From assembly GCF_037975245.1 (NCBI RefSeq), contig NC_092573.1, positions 11,440,001 to 11,504,000 of the forward strand: DNA of 64,000 nucleotides. Reading direction: 5' to 3'. Made by a program: the position numbers and the translations under genes. The notes below the pieces were generated by a model that was given only the letters and a program-made list of their open reading frames with translations, was not told the DNA's origin and did not search any database. Origin of the DNA: Apostichopus japonicus (taxonomy: Eukaryota; Echinodermata; Holothuroidea; Aspidochirotida; Stichopodidae). Every line of letters starts with the position of its first letter. The first letter of the stretch is position 1. Positions 52,563 to 62,619 of the stretch are shown piece by piece.

Positions 52563-52932
52563 CAGGGGTAGGCAACCTTTTTGAATGAATAGGCCAGATA
52601 TAAGGAGTGAAAAATTGACTGGGCCGCACCTAAACAACGACCTGCTGTTGGTTTCAAACCTTTGATTCTGAGGACTTTCAAGCAATTGGTGTGTGTACTT
52701 TATCTGTATTCACAAAAACATTATGTCAATACTTTACAGTTGATAATTAATGGGGATAATAGGCTTACCTGACAGCATCATTAGTGCCGATAAATTCTAT
52801 GCAGCTAGCTCCTTTTGTGTGATGATGTAAAATAGATTGATTGTTTTCTTTTTCTTTAGACATTCTCACAGGCCGCAAAAACATCACTGGCGGGCCTCAT
52901 GTGGCCAGCAGGCCTTAGGTTGCCCACCCCAG
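52563..52932. mobile_element. hAT-type MITE, 370 bp
   Basis: Ends are CAGGGGTAGGCAACCTTTTT and GGTTGCCCACCCCAG, imperfect inverted repeats of the CAGGGGTNGGCAACC type common in hAT elements. Flanks are GTCTAAAG (52555-52562) and GTCTAGAG (52933-52940), an 8-bp duplication with one change. GGGCCGCA and AGGCCGCA words near both ends strengthen the family assignment. Confidence 0.88.
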
Positions 52933-53488
52933 GTCTAGAGCATAACATCATATACACTGTATGTGACACTCTTAATATATAAAATATATAAGTAGAACAT
53001 CTAAAAAAGAAGTAAAACTTAACAGACGAGACATTACAAGTGTGGTGGTGCAGTTCTGTTAATGTCTGCTGGGTCATCAAATATTCTGCAGGGGGGCATT
53101 ATTTTCTCAAATTTGGAAACAGCAGACAGTTTTTTTTTAAACAAAATGACAGGACATGTTCATTTTTCAATAGTTGTGAGGAACTAATTTATATACTGTC
53201 ATGTTGACGGAAAATCAATCATAGACAGGCCCCTGCGTCCGGCTTTAGGTGTCGATTATAACAAAGATCCAATAAAAAATGTCATATTTTAAAATAGAGT
53301 TGAGTAAATTGAATATTTAAAAAAGGTTGGATTTTAGTTTATATAATAATGGATAAACAGTACATGCAGAGAGAAATTTATGATGCAAGGTGAACATTAC
53401 CATAGTCTGACAGGTGGATATAGTATCCCTGCTAGGTGATCAGACAGTAATTCAACAGAGTACTATAGGCAACACCGCAACATACTGT

Positions 53489-54115
53489 AAAAGGGGTTGG
53501 ATCATATCAACTTGGGTTCTATCAATCAATTGGGTTCTATCATATCAATTGGGTTCTAACATCAAAGAAAGTAAAATCAACATTTTATGTAAAAGGGGTT
53601 GGATCATATCAACTTACATTGGGTTCTAACATCAAAGAAAGTAAAATCAACATTTTATGTAAAAGGGGTTGGATCATATCAACTTACATTGGGTTCTAAC
53701 ATCAAAGAAAGTAAAATCAACATTTTATGTTAAAGGGGTTGGATCATATCAACTTACATTGGGTTCTAACATCAAAGAAAGTATAATCAACATTTTATGT
53801 AAAAGGGGTTGGATCATATCAACTTAAATTGGGTTCTAACATCAAAGAAAGTAAAATCAACATTTTATGTAAAAGGGGTTGGATCATATCAACTTACATT
53901 GGGTTCTAACATCAAAGAAAGTAAAATCAACATTTTATGTTAAAGGGGTTGGATCATATCAACTTACATTGGGTTCTAACATCAAAGAAAGTATAATCAA
54001 CATTTTATGTAAAAGGGGTTGGATCATATCAACTTACATTGGGTTCTGACATCAAAGTACTATAATCAACATACTGTAAAAAGGGGTTAGATCATATCAA
54101 CTTACATTGGGTTCT
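53489..54115. repeat. 70-bp tandem array, about 8-9 copies
   Basis: AAAGGGGTTGGATCATATCA recurs every 70 bp from 53593 to 54013, with shorter irregular units at both ends. Copies differ mostly by single bases (AAAAGGGG or TAAAGGGG, GTAAAATC or GTATAATC). These variants alternate in a fixed order, which suggests multi-unit amplification. Confidence 0.95.
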
Positions 54116-55551
54116 GACAAATTTGTCAAAATCAAAAGTTAAATTGATTATGCCAGACTTACAATGACCGCCATATATAAAAGCAGAATGTTTCACATTA
54201 CCTGTGGTTTATTTGTTAGCTTACTGTAAACAAGCAAGGCCGTCTTCCATTTTCAGGGGTGATAACAAATATCCACATGTAGGAGATAAGTTCTGAATCA
54301 AGTTATTTTGGATTTGTACAATTGTCAAAAATTACATTTCTAAAAACTTGTATTGCTTATCAATGACTTCCAAAGATTATCAGACTATATAGTATTATGT
54401 AGAATATGTCACATGACCTATGATTAAGTCATTATGATTCAAAGCAGAAATCTGACTAAGTGATATGAGACATTTTTACTTAATTCAGTGAAATAAATAG
54501 TTAATGGAAGCTGTAAAAATAATTTTCTTGTTCTATAGAATGGCAGTGGATTAATTAAAGTTCATATAAATACTTAAAACATATCAGGGAATAATTAATC
54601 TGGTATGGTATGGCATTGCAAAATGCTATACAACATGACAAAAATGTTCTTCAGAAGCAAGATTGTATCTAGTTCAGTTCATAAGCATATATAACTAGGA
54701 ATCTTAGTTATTAATAAGAGACATAATTTCAGAGCCTTCGGAACTGCTACACAAAATTTAAAAATTTAAAAAATTTAAAAATTAAAAAAAAAAAAATTTA
54801 AAACACTATTTAAAAATTTGTTCTCTGTATTTGTACACTTAGGTTAGAGTTACAGTAGCTTAATATCTCAAACATTTGTATTTGCTGGAAACCCCAGGGA
54901 CCCCTTTCTGCCAGTACTGCACCTCTTCCATTGTATCACTCCCAGTCTAAGCCAGTGCCAAGTTTAGAACTCTCAGTGGCTGTCACCTGCCATTTAGGAT
55001 GCTTCATTTTCCCTCAGAGATGAGCTAGGTGATACCTTAAATGCATTTTGGATGGACATGCCATGAGTTGATCTTTTGAAGTAAAAGAATTTTCAAGGGA
55101 TACTATGGTGGCAGGCAAAGTTACACTTGTTTATTATCAAGAGAAAACTATTCAACACTGTTTAGACGTATAGTGTGTTATAACGTAAGAGCCTCCAACT
55201 TGAGATCTATACAGGATGGTTGAATGAGCAGGTTCTCACCTATTTTCACCAGCTAAATCCTCCATTCCTCCTTACGTGTCCTACAGCATAGCTAATGGTC
55301 TGTGATGTGATCATCGTAGAAGTTCATCAACACCAAGTACTTTCCTATTGTAATCTTCTTGTTGAGTTCAACGTGAAATTATTATTTTCCACTGTGAAAA
55401 ACTTATTTGATATATTATGAAGAAAAACAAAGAGTACATATTTTTCATCTCAGTTGCCTTGATGACAGCTAACTCACTCTTCAATAATTCATGGAGCAAA
55501 GAATTTCAGCTACAGGACTATGCAAGTTAATTACATTTATAAACTGAGGTA
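54116..55551. other. Intronic DNA, nothing recognised
   Basis: AT-rich, with an AAATTT-rich low-complexity stretch at 54757-54815. Confidence 0.55.
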
Positions 55552-57059
55552 CAGTAGCTGGTTTAGTTTCTTTGAAGGGGTATTAGCCAAACATGTACCT
55601 CAAAATAACTAAAGTAGCTGGTTTAGTTGATTTGAAGAGGTATTAACCAAACATTATACCTCAAATTATTATCCAAGTTAATTATTTATAAACTAAAGTA
55701 GCTGGTTTAGTTGATTTGAAGGGGTATTAACCAAACATGTAACTCAAAATAACTAAAGTAGCTGGTTTAGTTGATTTGAAGGGGTATTAACCAAACATGT
55801 ACCTCAAAATAACTGAAGTAGCCGGTTTAGTTGATTTGAAGGGTATTAACCAAACTTTTACCTCAAAATAACTAAAGTAGCTGGTTTAGTTGATTTGAAG
55901 GGGTATTAACCAAACATTATACCTCAAATTATTATCCAAGTTAATTATTTATAAACTAAAGTAGCTGGTTTAGTTGATTTGAAGGGGTGTTAACCAAACT
56001 TTTACCTCAAAATAACTAAAGTAGCTGGTTTAGTTGATTTGAAGGGGTATTAACCAAACATTTACCTCTAATCAACTAAAGTAGCTGGTTTAGTTGATTT
56101 GAAGGGGTATTAACCAAACGTGTACCTCAAAATAACAAAAGTAGCTGGTTTAGTTGATTTGAAGGGGTATTAACCAAACTTTTACCTCAAAATAACTAAA
56201 GTAGCTGGTTTAGTTGATTTGAAGGGGTATTAACCAAACTTGTACCTCAAAATAACACTCATTTAGCTGGTTTAGTTGATTTGAAGGGGTATTAACCAAA
56301 CATGTACCTCAAAATAACTAAAGTAGCTGGTTTAGTTGATTTGAAGGGGTATTAACCAAACATTTACCTCTAATCAACTAAAGTAGCTGGTTTAGTTGAT
56401 TTGAAGGGGTATTAACCAAACGTGTACCTCAAAATAACAAAAGTAGCTGGTTTAGTTGATTTGAAGGGGTATTAACCAAACTTTTACCTAAACTTTTACC
56501 TCAAAATAACTAAAGTAGCTGGTTTAGTTGATTTGAAAGGGTATTAACCAAACTTGTACCTCAAAATAACACTCATTTAGCTGGTTTAGTTGATTTGAAG
56601 GGGTATTAACCAAACATGTACCTCAAAATAACTAAAGTAGCTGGTTTAGTTGATTTGAAGGGGTATTAACCAAACATTTACCTCAAAATAAATCTCAAGT
56701 AGCTGGTTTAGTTGATTGAAGGGGTATTAACCAAACGTGTACCTCAAAATAACAAAAGTAGCTGGTTTAGTTGATTTGAAGGGGTATTAACCAAACATGT
56801 ACCTCAAAATAACTAAAGTAGCTGGTTTAGTTGATTTGAAGGGGTATTAACCAAACATTTACCTCAAAATAAATCTCAAGTAGCTGGTTTAGTTGATTGA
56901 AGGGGTATTAACCAAACGTGTACCTCAAAATAACAAAAGTAGTTGGTTTAGTTGATTTGAAGGGGTATTAACCAAACTTTTACCTCAAAATAACTAAAGT
57001 AGCTGGTTTAGTTGATTTGAAGGGGTATTAACCAAACATGTACCTCAAAATAACACTCA
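55552..57059. repeat. 60-bp satellite with higher-order structure, left part
   Basis: About 25 units based on AGTAGCTGGTTTAGTTGATT and GAAGGGGTATTAACCAAAC. Variants of the segment after AACCAAAC (atgt, attt, cgtgt, ctttt, cttgt) and of the unit end (AACTAA, AACAAA, AACACTCATTT, AAATCTCAAG) recur in a fixed order, as in a higher-order repeat. The array is cut at 57059 by the DIRS element and resumes at 63185. Confidence 0.95.
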
Positions 57060-57077
57060 ATTCACAGCGCGTACTCC

Positions 57078-57172
57078 CTCACCTCATATAACCTATGCAT
57101 TACCGTATTAACCTCGCTCTAGCATCTGGCAATTTGTCTGTATGTAAGTGTGGCCATCTCCCTTCCGTAATT
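57078..57172 (+). repeat. DIRS left inverted terminal repeat (95 bp)
   Basis: Matches the complement of 63049-63143 through its whole length, from CTCACCTCATATAACC to TTCCGTAATT. Bases 57060-57077 outside it (ATTCACAGCGCGTACTCC) are specific to the left end. In DIRS elements this region is expected to hold the promoter. Confidence 0.93.
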
Positions 57173-57431
57173 GCCAGCTGTTACGCAAGTATCGCTCTCT
57201 TATTGCTCTCACTAAATCCTAAGATTTCAATTACTTCGTCTAAAGTTTATCGTTGTTTTTGTAATTCTTTTTCATCTATTCAACGTCCTGCACGTTTGAA
57301 CTGCTTTTTGTCTTTGAAACGTTTTTTCTTTCGTGATTTTCGAACGTTTTTTTGGTTTACCTCGTGAACGTGGTTCACGTAGCGTGGCTAGGCCCGCACC
57401 TTAGTGTAGCGTTCCCCTAGCGTTTATTTAC

Positions 57432-57660
57432 TTCCACGTACAGCAGTCGTGTACGTGGGCTTACTTGCAGTTAAGTAACTGCTTTGTTTAGTTCTTCATA
57501 CTGTTTTCGTACAGCAGTCGTGTACGTTTTCCCTTTGCAGTAAAGTAACTGCCTTGTTTATTTTTCGTACTGGTTTAGATACGAATTTCTTGCTGTTCAC
57601 GTACAGCAGCCGTGTACGTTTTCATTCTGCAGTAAAGTAACTGTTTTTGATTTAGTTTTC
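57432..57660 (+). promoter_or_regulatory. DIRS 5' leader: three repeats, each with two stem-loops
   Basis: Stem-loop A is ACGTACA, a 7-base loop (GCAGTCG or GCAGCCG), TGTACGT, at 57435-57457 (8-bp stem), 57508-57526 (6 bp) and 57599-57619 (7 bp). Stem-loop B is GCAGTTAAGTAACTGC at 57467-57482, with relatives at 57537-57552 and 57630-57643. The spacing of A and B is kept in all three copies. Possible roles are transcription factor binding, RNA packaging or dimerisation; none is shown. An A-rich stretch and a repeated TTTCTCGGA/TTTCTCGAA word precede the ORF1 start. Confidence 0.8.
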
Positions 57661-57738
57661 ACAGCTTCAGGTCTCGGAGATTTCTCGAAAAAAAGAAAAA
57701 TTTTTCGGAGATTTCTCGGAAAAAAAAAAAAAAAAAGG

Positions 57739-59655
57739 ATGGAAAACTGCCGTTCTTGTAAGCAGTTCCGTCCGTTCAAAGCATGGGATAAGCATGATTT
57801 ATGCCCAAAGTGTCGCCCATGCGGGAGTAAGCAGACCTGCTCCATTTGCCAGGACTGGACCCAGGAGCGCTGGGATTTGATCGGTACCTGGCTGGCGGAT
57901 AAAGCCGCAGAAAAAAGAAAGAAGGCGGCTTCCTCAAAGCAGGGGAAAAAGAAGCCGCCGGCGAAGGAACCCCAGGCGGCCATAAGAGATGGCATAAGCC
58001 CTAAACATGGGGGAACGGAGGGCGCCATACGAGATGGCTCAAACCCTCCTCAGGAACGGGTATCCATACGAGATGGAGCTAATTCCCGTGCGGCGTCAGC
58101 TCAGCCACGGCCGCGACCCCAGGAGGGTCCGTCCACTTCAGGCCACGTGGAGTCCAGAAGCCCCCGAAGACAAGCGGTGGCGGACTTATTTACTTCAACT
58201 CCGGGGTCGTGGGACCACAACCGGAGAGATTTCTCGGGGTTCTCCCCGGAGAGTACGGAACGGCGCCAAAGCCGAAGCAGAAGCCGTACCCACAGCCGTA
58301 GCCGCGGTAGGAGCCGGGAAAGACACCGGCGACCTCGACGCAGGTCGAGGTCTGGCTCGTCGCCCTCGTCCTCGAGCGGACATTCTTCTGGGCGACACAG
58401 GGCCAAGAAACGAAAGAGGAGACAATCCCCAGATCCGGGGCAGGCTCTCCTTTCCCAGGTTAAAGACCTCCTGGGACAATTGCTACAAAAGCCGAGTCAA
58501 CAGGACCCGGAACAACAAGGGGCTCCGTCAATTCCACCACAACCGGCGCCACCGCCAGCACCGGTTACGGACGATCTCGCCCCTGAGGAGGCCCAGGCAG
58601 ATCCCTGGGACGACGTCTCCTCCAGAGCTGATGATGCGCTGTCAATCGCAGCTAGTGCCCGCCTCCTCAGTGGAGACTCCGAGGCGGAGGATGAAGAACC
58701 CTTACGGGGTACAGAAATTTCGGCGGAAGCCTTTGAGAAGGCGACGGCAGTACTCCGCAGAGTCCTCGGCTTCGAGGAAAGGGTGGATGCGCGGGCCCAC
58801 GAGGGGCCGGCATCCAAACTCACTTTGAACGCGGCCACCCAAAAGCCTCGAGCCTCCATCCCGGTGGATGTGGAATGTAGAGAGCGGTTCGAGGCGGTGG
58901 CACAGGCGAAACGCTGGACAGCCTTCCAGCGATCAGCCCATCGCACTTTCCACGTGGGCGACGAAGACTGGGAAAGTCTTTTCACGCCACCCCAAATCCC
59001 GCCTCAAGTGAAGGAGAGACTTCGGTCGGCGGGTGCCTTAGACGGCAAAGACAAGTTCAGGGAGAAGGGTGCACAGACCCTAGAATCCTCCCTGTTCGAC
59101 GTAGATAGGGCCTCCCGCGCAGGGATGAAGTACTCGTCAGCCCTATTACTTTTCGCCGAGCTATTGAACAGATCGTTCCAACAGGCCCAGGCATCGGGTA
59201 TCTCCCGCAAAGATACCGCCGCCATCATTGCCCTCCTGGGACCCGTTTCCAGGATGGTATTAGACCAGTTCGCCCGCGTCTCGGTTAAGGCTACCTTGAC
59301 ACGTCGGGACCTGGTTCTGAACTCCCTGAATTGGTCGTCCAGATCCACGGCGGACGCGTTCCGCAACTTACCGATCCTGGGCAGCGACCTCTTCGGCGGC
59401 AAGTTCGATGACAAACTCCGGGAGGAGGCAGAGAGGATGAAGTCTCTGAGGGAGGCGGATGAGCATATGTCCCGCCCGACCTCATCCTCGCGCCCACGTT
59501 TTGACTCAAGACAAGGTAGCCGCTCAAGATCCAGCTACAGTCAGAGTCGGGGCGCTCCGCGAACGCATTCCGCTCCTTCGCGGCCCGAACACAGGCCGTA
59601 CCGCCCGCAATACCGCGGAAGCCGCGGAAGCCGCGGGCGCGGTAAACGGCCCTAG
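57739..59655 (+). CDS. DIRS ORF1, Gag-like protein (638 aa)
   Basis: Opens with ATG just after an A-rich tract. The N-terminus is cysteine-rich: MENCRSCKQF, CPKCRPC and CSICQDW, in all seven Cys within residues 4-37, probably binding zinc. It is followed by a lysine-rich stretch, three IRDG repeats (about 90-120) and an Arg/Ser-rich basic region (about 170-230). A proline-rich linker and an acidic segment come next. The C-terminal half, with MKYSSALLLFAELLNRSFQQ and the FRNLPILGSDLFGGKF segment, is the part most like other DIRS ORF1 proteins. The end is again basic. Presumed role: nucleic-acid binding and particle assembly. It overlaps ORF2 by 197 nt in another frame. Confidence 0.88.
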   Translation: MENCRSCKQFRPFKAWDKHDLCPKCRPCGSKQTCSICQDWTQERWDLIGTWLADKAAEKRKKAASSKQGKKKPPAKEPQAAIRDGISPKHGGTEGAIRDGSNPPQERVSIRDGANSRAASAQPRPRPQEGPSTSGHVESRSPRRQAVADLFTSTPGSWDHNRRDFSGFSPESTERRQSRSRSRTHSRSRGRSRERHRRPRRRSRSGSSPSSSSGHSSGRHRAKKRKRRQSPDPGQALLSQVKDLLGQLLQKPSQQDPEQQGAPSIPPQPAPPPAPVTDDLAPEEAQADPWDDVSSRADDALSIAASARLLSGDSEAEDEEPLRGTEISAEAFEKATAVLRRVLGFEERVDARAHEGPASKLTLNAATQKPRASIPVDVECRERFEAVAQAKRWTAFQRSAHRTFHVGDEDWESLFTPPQIPPQVKERLRSAGALDGKDKFREKGAQTLESSLFDVDRASRAGMKYSSALLLFAELLNRSFQQAQASGISRKDTAAIIALLGPVSRMVLDQFARVSVKATLTRRDLVLNSLNWSSRSTADAFRNLPILGSDLFGGKFDDKLREEAERMKSLREADEHMSRPTSSSRPRFDSRQGSRSRSSYSQSRGAPRTHSAPSRPEHRPYRPQYRGSRGSRGRGKRP

Positions 59656-61726
59656 GGATGCCCACCCCACCGTAGCGGCCAAGGCCAAGGTGGGGGGGCG
59701 ACTAAGAGTTTTCTGGGCTCACTGGGAGAAAATCGACCCAGGAGCCTGGGTACTGGACGTGGTAAAAAGGGGCTACGAGATAGAGTTCTCGTCTACCCCA
59801 CCCCAATATGGCCTCTTCGCAACCACGCCAGTACCCGAGATACCGGAAAAGCGGGCCGCCCTCGAAGACGAGATCAACAGTCTTCTCAAAAAAGGCGCCA
59901 TTACGCGGGTCACCACCGCAAACGCGGACGGCCCCCTCTTCCGGTCCTCGTTCTTCCTCACGCCGAAGAAGAACGGGACTTGGAGGCCCATCCTGAACCT
60001 CAGACCTCTCAACAGGAGGTTCATCCGACCGGAGAGGTTCAGGATGGAGACTCTCACATCAATCCTCCACCTACTGCGCCCAGGGATGTGGGCATCCTCC
60101 GTCGATCTAAAGGATGCCTACCTACATATCCCCATCCGACTCGAGGACCAGCGGTTCCTCGCGTTCAGGTACAAGGCCATAGATTACCGCTTCACAGCGC
60201 TACCATTTGGCCTCTCCACGGCACCCAGGGTTTTCACCAGGGTAACAAGGGCGGTCCTGGCTCACCTCCGCCGAAACGGGGTAATGGTGTTCGCCTACCT
60301 AGACGATTGGTTAGTACTCGGCAACTCCCAACAAGGGGCTCTCGCCAGTACAAACGCCACCGTCTCCCTCCTGACGAAACTGGGGTGGTTAATCAATGTC
60401 GAGAAATCCAACCTCGTGCCCACTCAATCGATCATATACTTAGGGGCCCGTCTCGACCTCGCCAGCGGCATGGTCTACCCGACGGCCGAAAGAACGGCAA
60501 GCCTAGTGGCCACGGCCAGAAAAATACTAGGCAATCGGAATACCCCAGCGCTCACGTGGCAGCGCCTATTGGGGAAGATGGCGAGCTTCACAGACCTTCT
60601 AGACCTGTGCAGACTCAGAATGAGGCCGCTCCAGCGGCACCTCCTCAAACACTATGCCCCGGATCGGTCGTCGGCGGCAACGCCAATCCCACTTCCAACG
60701 GGGCTTCGCCCGTTTCTCACGTGGTGGGCAGAGTCGGACAGGATCGCGGCAGGGCGACCTTTCCGGAACCCAGCCCCTACAACGTCGATCACGACGGATG
60801 CCTCCCTCAGCGGCTGGGGAGCGGTATGGGGCACACACACAGTTGCCGGCGAATGGGCGGAGCCCGAGAGGGGTCTCCATATCAATATTTTAGAGACGGA
60901 AGCGGTCCTGAGGGCCGTACGTCACTGGGCAACCCACCTAACGGGCCACACTGTCACGGTCCGGTCAGACAACACCACGACCGTGGCGTATATCAACCGT
61001 CAAGGGGGCACTCGATCCCTGGCCCTCCTACGCAGGACATGGGACCTGCTCGTCCTCTGCGACTCCCTTCGGATCGGCCTACGGGCGTCCCACCTAGCAG
61101 GGAAAGACAATATACTGGCAGACGCACTGTCCAGGGGGTATCTAGACAATGGGGAATGGGAGCTCTCCCGAACGTGGTCCGACCACATATTCCACCTGTT
61201 CGGCAGGCCGTCCGTCGACATGTTCGCGACGGCCAAGAACGCCAAACTCCCGACGTTCTGCTCCAGATACCACGACCCGCAGGCCTGGAAGACCGACGCC
61301 CTAGTCGTCTCATGGGCGGGCCTCTCCATGTACGCCTTTCCCCCACTGGGATTACTCCGCAGAATTCTCACGATGCTTCGGGACGTGGAAGCGGACATGC
61401 TTTTGATCGCACCTTGCTGGCCCAATCAAGCATGGTTCCCACTCATCATCGAAATGCTGGTAGACCTACCATACAAATTCCCACCGGCCGCCAAGCTCCT
61501 CTCCCAACGGAGCGGCCACATAACCCACCCCGACATCACGAGCCTCCATCTAGCTGCGTGGAAACTCTCCGGCTCTCGCTCCAGACAGCGGGGTTTCCAC
61601 CGGAGGTTGCGGACATTGCAGTGGATGCCCGCCGGCAGTCCACGGTTAAAACATACGATTCTAGACTGCACCGATACTATGTTTGGGCCGGGGACAACGC
61701 TGCTGATCCCGTGGAGGCCTCAGTAG
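59459..61726 (+). CDS. DIRS ORF2: reverse transcriptase, RNase H and Dam-like methyltransferase (755 aa)
   Basis: The RT domain spans about 100-380, with VDLKDAYLHIPI at 215-226 and the catalytic YLDD at 280-283. RNase H follows, with the acidic residues D447 (TTDAS), E479 (LETEA), D504 (RSDN) and D555 (LADAL). The C-terminal block from D587 (VDMFAT) through D613ALVVSW and YAFPP (625-629) to LIAPCWPNQAWF matches the methyltransferase-like domain that DIRS elements share with phage Dam enzymes; whether it methylates anything is unknown. The ATG at 59459 lies inside ORF1, and the RT similarity starts near 59700, so expression by frameshift or reinitiation is possible. No stop or frame break. 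Confidence 0.96.
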   Translation: MSICPARPHPRAHVLTQDKVAAQDPATVRVGALRERIPLLRGPNTGRTARNTAEAAEAAGAVNGPRDAHPTVAAKAKVGGRLRVFWAHWEKIDPGAWVLDVVKRGYEIEFSSTPPQYGLFATTPVPEIPEKRAALEDEINSLLKKGAITRVTTANADGPLFRSSFFLTPKKNGTWRPILNLRPLNRRFIRPERFRMETLTSILHLLRPGMWASSVDLKDAYLHIPIRLEDQRFLAFRYKAIDYRFTALPFGLSTAPRVFTRVTRAVLAHLRRNGVMVFAYLDDWLVLGNSQQGALASTNATVSLLTKLGWLINVEKSNLVPTQSIIYLGARLDLASGMVYPTAERTASLVATARKILGNRNTPALTWQRLLGKMASFTDLLDLCRLRMRPLQRHLLKHYAPDRSSAATPIPLPTGLRPFLTWWAESDRIAAGRPFRNPAPTTSITTDASLSGWGAVWGTHTVAGEWAEPERGLHINILETEAVLRAVRHWATHLTGHTVTVRSDNTTTVAYINRQGGTRSLALLRRTWDLLVLCDSLRIGLRASHLAGKDNILADALSRGYLDNGEWELSRTWSDHIFHLFGRPSVDMFATAKNAKLPTFCSRYHDPQAWKTDALVVSWAGLSMYAFPPLGLLRRILTMLRDVEADMLLIAPCWPNQAWFPLIIEMLVDLPYKFPPAAKLLSQRSGHITHPDITSLHLAAWKLSGSRSRQRGFHRRLRTLQWMPAGSPRLKHTILDCTDTMFGPGTTLLIPWRPQ

Positions 61727-62619
61727 ACCAGGTGGCGGCCTTCCTACTCGAACTCTTCCGAGAAGGGAAGCAAATAAGTACAATTAGAAATTACCGCTCC
61801 GCAATAGCAGCGGTTCACAGCGGATTCTCGGATGGCTCCTCAGTAGGAACCAACCCGGTCCTCCGCCAGGTCTTAAGGGGCATGTTCCACAGACGCCCTC
61901 CCAGGCGCCGCCTGGCCCCGTCATGGGCCCTCCACGAGGTCCTGACGACCCTTGCGGGCTCTCCGTACGAGCCGTTACACAATGCTCCATTGGACAAACT
62001 AACACACAAAACTCTGTTTCTGATCGCGGCCGCCTCTGCCAGGCGCAGAAGCTGTCTCCACGCGCTCACCCTCCAACGGGGGTTCACGAGGTTCGAACCA
62101 GGAGGAGTCAGATTACTACCTGACCCTCACTTCCTCCCAAAGAACCAATCAGTAACCTTTACCCCGAACGAGATCTTCCTACCGAGTCTGTCACAAGCCT
62201 CGTCAATCGCGGAAGACAAGCGCTGGTGCCCTGTCCGAGCCCTTAAGTGGTACATAGAGAGGACCAAACAGCTACGTACCTCGGACAGGCTCTTCATTTT
62301 ACCGCGGTCGCCCTACACCCCGGCCTCAAAGGACACCATTTCACGGTGGATGGCCGACTTAATTCGTGCCCACACCCAGCCTGGGGAACCCGTCCGGGCG
62401 CACGACGTCCGAGGCCACGCCACGTCCAGGGCGTGGTTCCGGGGGGTTCCCCTGGAAGATATTATGAAGGCGGCGGCCTGGAAGACCCCGTCTTCCTTTG
62501 TCGCCTGTTATCTCACAAACACCCCTGCCACGGAAGGGGATTTTGCCCGAGCGGCCCTAGGTCCGCCGCCCGCGAGATCCTCGACCCACCGCCAGGGCTC
62601 CTGTGTCACAAATGCATAG
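59980..62619 (+). CDS. DIRS ORF3: tyrosine recombinase at the C-terminus of a long overlapping frame
   Basis: Only 61543-62619 (codons about 522-880) is clearly a tyrosine recombinase. It has a SAM-like N-terminal core-binding part (QSTVKTYDSRLHRYYVW) and a catalytic part with R688-R690 (SARRRSCLHAL), H808-D-V-R811, W834 and the nucleophile Y844 (FVACYL). It would integrate the circular cDNA. The same frame is open back to 59980 but starts there with TTG; the first ATG in frame is 60826. The real start may lie in the 167-nt overlap with the end of ORF2. The stop codon TAG (62617-62619) is inside the internal complementary region. Confidence 0.93.
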   Translation: MEAHPEPQTSQQEVHPTGEVQDGDSHINPPPTAPRDVGILRRSKGCLPTYPHPTRGPAVPRVQVQGHRLPLHSATIWPLHGTQGFHQGNKGGPGSPPPKRGNGVRLPRRLVSTRQLPTRGSRQYKRHRLPPDETGVVNQCREIQPRAHSIDHILRGPSRPRQRHGLPDGRKNGKPSGHGQKNTRQSEYPSAHVAAPIGEDGELHRPSRPVQTQNEAAPAAPPQTLCPGSVVGGNANPTSNGASPVSHVVGRVGQDRGRATFPEPSPYNVDHDGCLPQRLGSGMGHTHSCRRMGGAREGSPYQYFRDGSGPEGRTSLGNPPNGPHCHGPVRQHHDRGVYQPSRGHSIPGPPTQDMGPARPLRLPSDRPTGVPPSRERQYTGRRTVQGVSRQWGMGALPNVVRPHIPPVRQAVRRHVRDGQERQTPDVLLQIPRPAGLEDRRPSRLMGGPLHVRLSPTGITPQNSHDASGRGSGHAFDRTLLAQSSMVPTHHRNAGRPTIQIPTGRQAPLPTERPHNPPRHHEPPSSCVETLRLSLQTAGFPPEVADIAVDARRQSTVKTYDSRLHRYYVWAGDNAADPVEASVDQVAAFLLELFREGKQISTIRNYRSAIAAVHSGFSDGSSVGTNPVLRQVLRGMFHRRPPRRRLAPSWALHEVLTTLAGSPYEPLHNAPLDKLTHKTLFLIAAASARRRSCLHALTLQRGFTRFEPGGVRLLPDPHFLPKNQSVTFTPNEIFLPSLSQASSIAEDKRWCPVRALKWYIERTKQLRTSDRLFILPRSPYTPASKDTISRWMADLIRAHTQPGEPVRAHDVRGHATSRAWFRGVPLEDIMKAAAWKTPSSFVACYLTNTPATEGDFARAALGPPPARSSTHRQGSCVTNA

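Noticed and set aside
53489-54115. CRISPR-like regular array
   Set aside because: The whole 70-bp unit is repeated, with no unique spacers, and the DNA is eukaryotic; it is an ordinary tandem repeat.
57095-57367. Open frame of 90 codons in the DIRS 5' region
   Set aside because: It begins inside the inverted terminal repeat; the same peptide start appears in the other terminal repeat, so it is a by-product of the repeat.
58007-58828. 273-codon frame overlapping DIRS ORF1
   Set aside because: Arg/Pro-rich composition typical of an alternative frame of the RS-rich region; no domain recognised.
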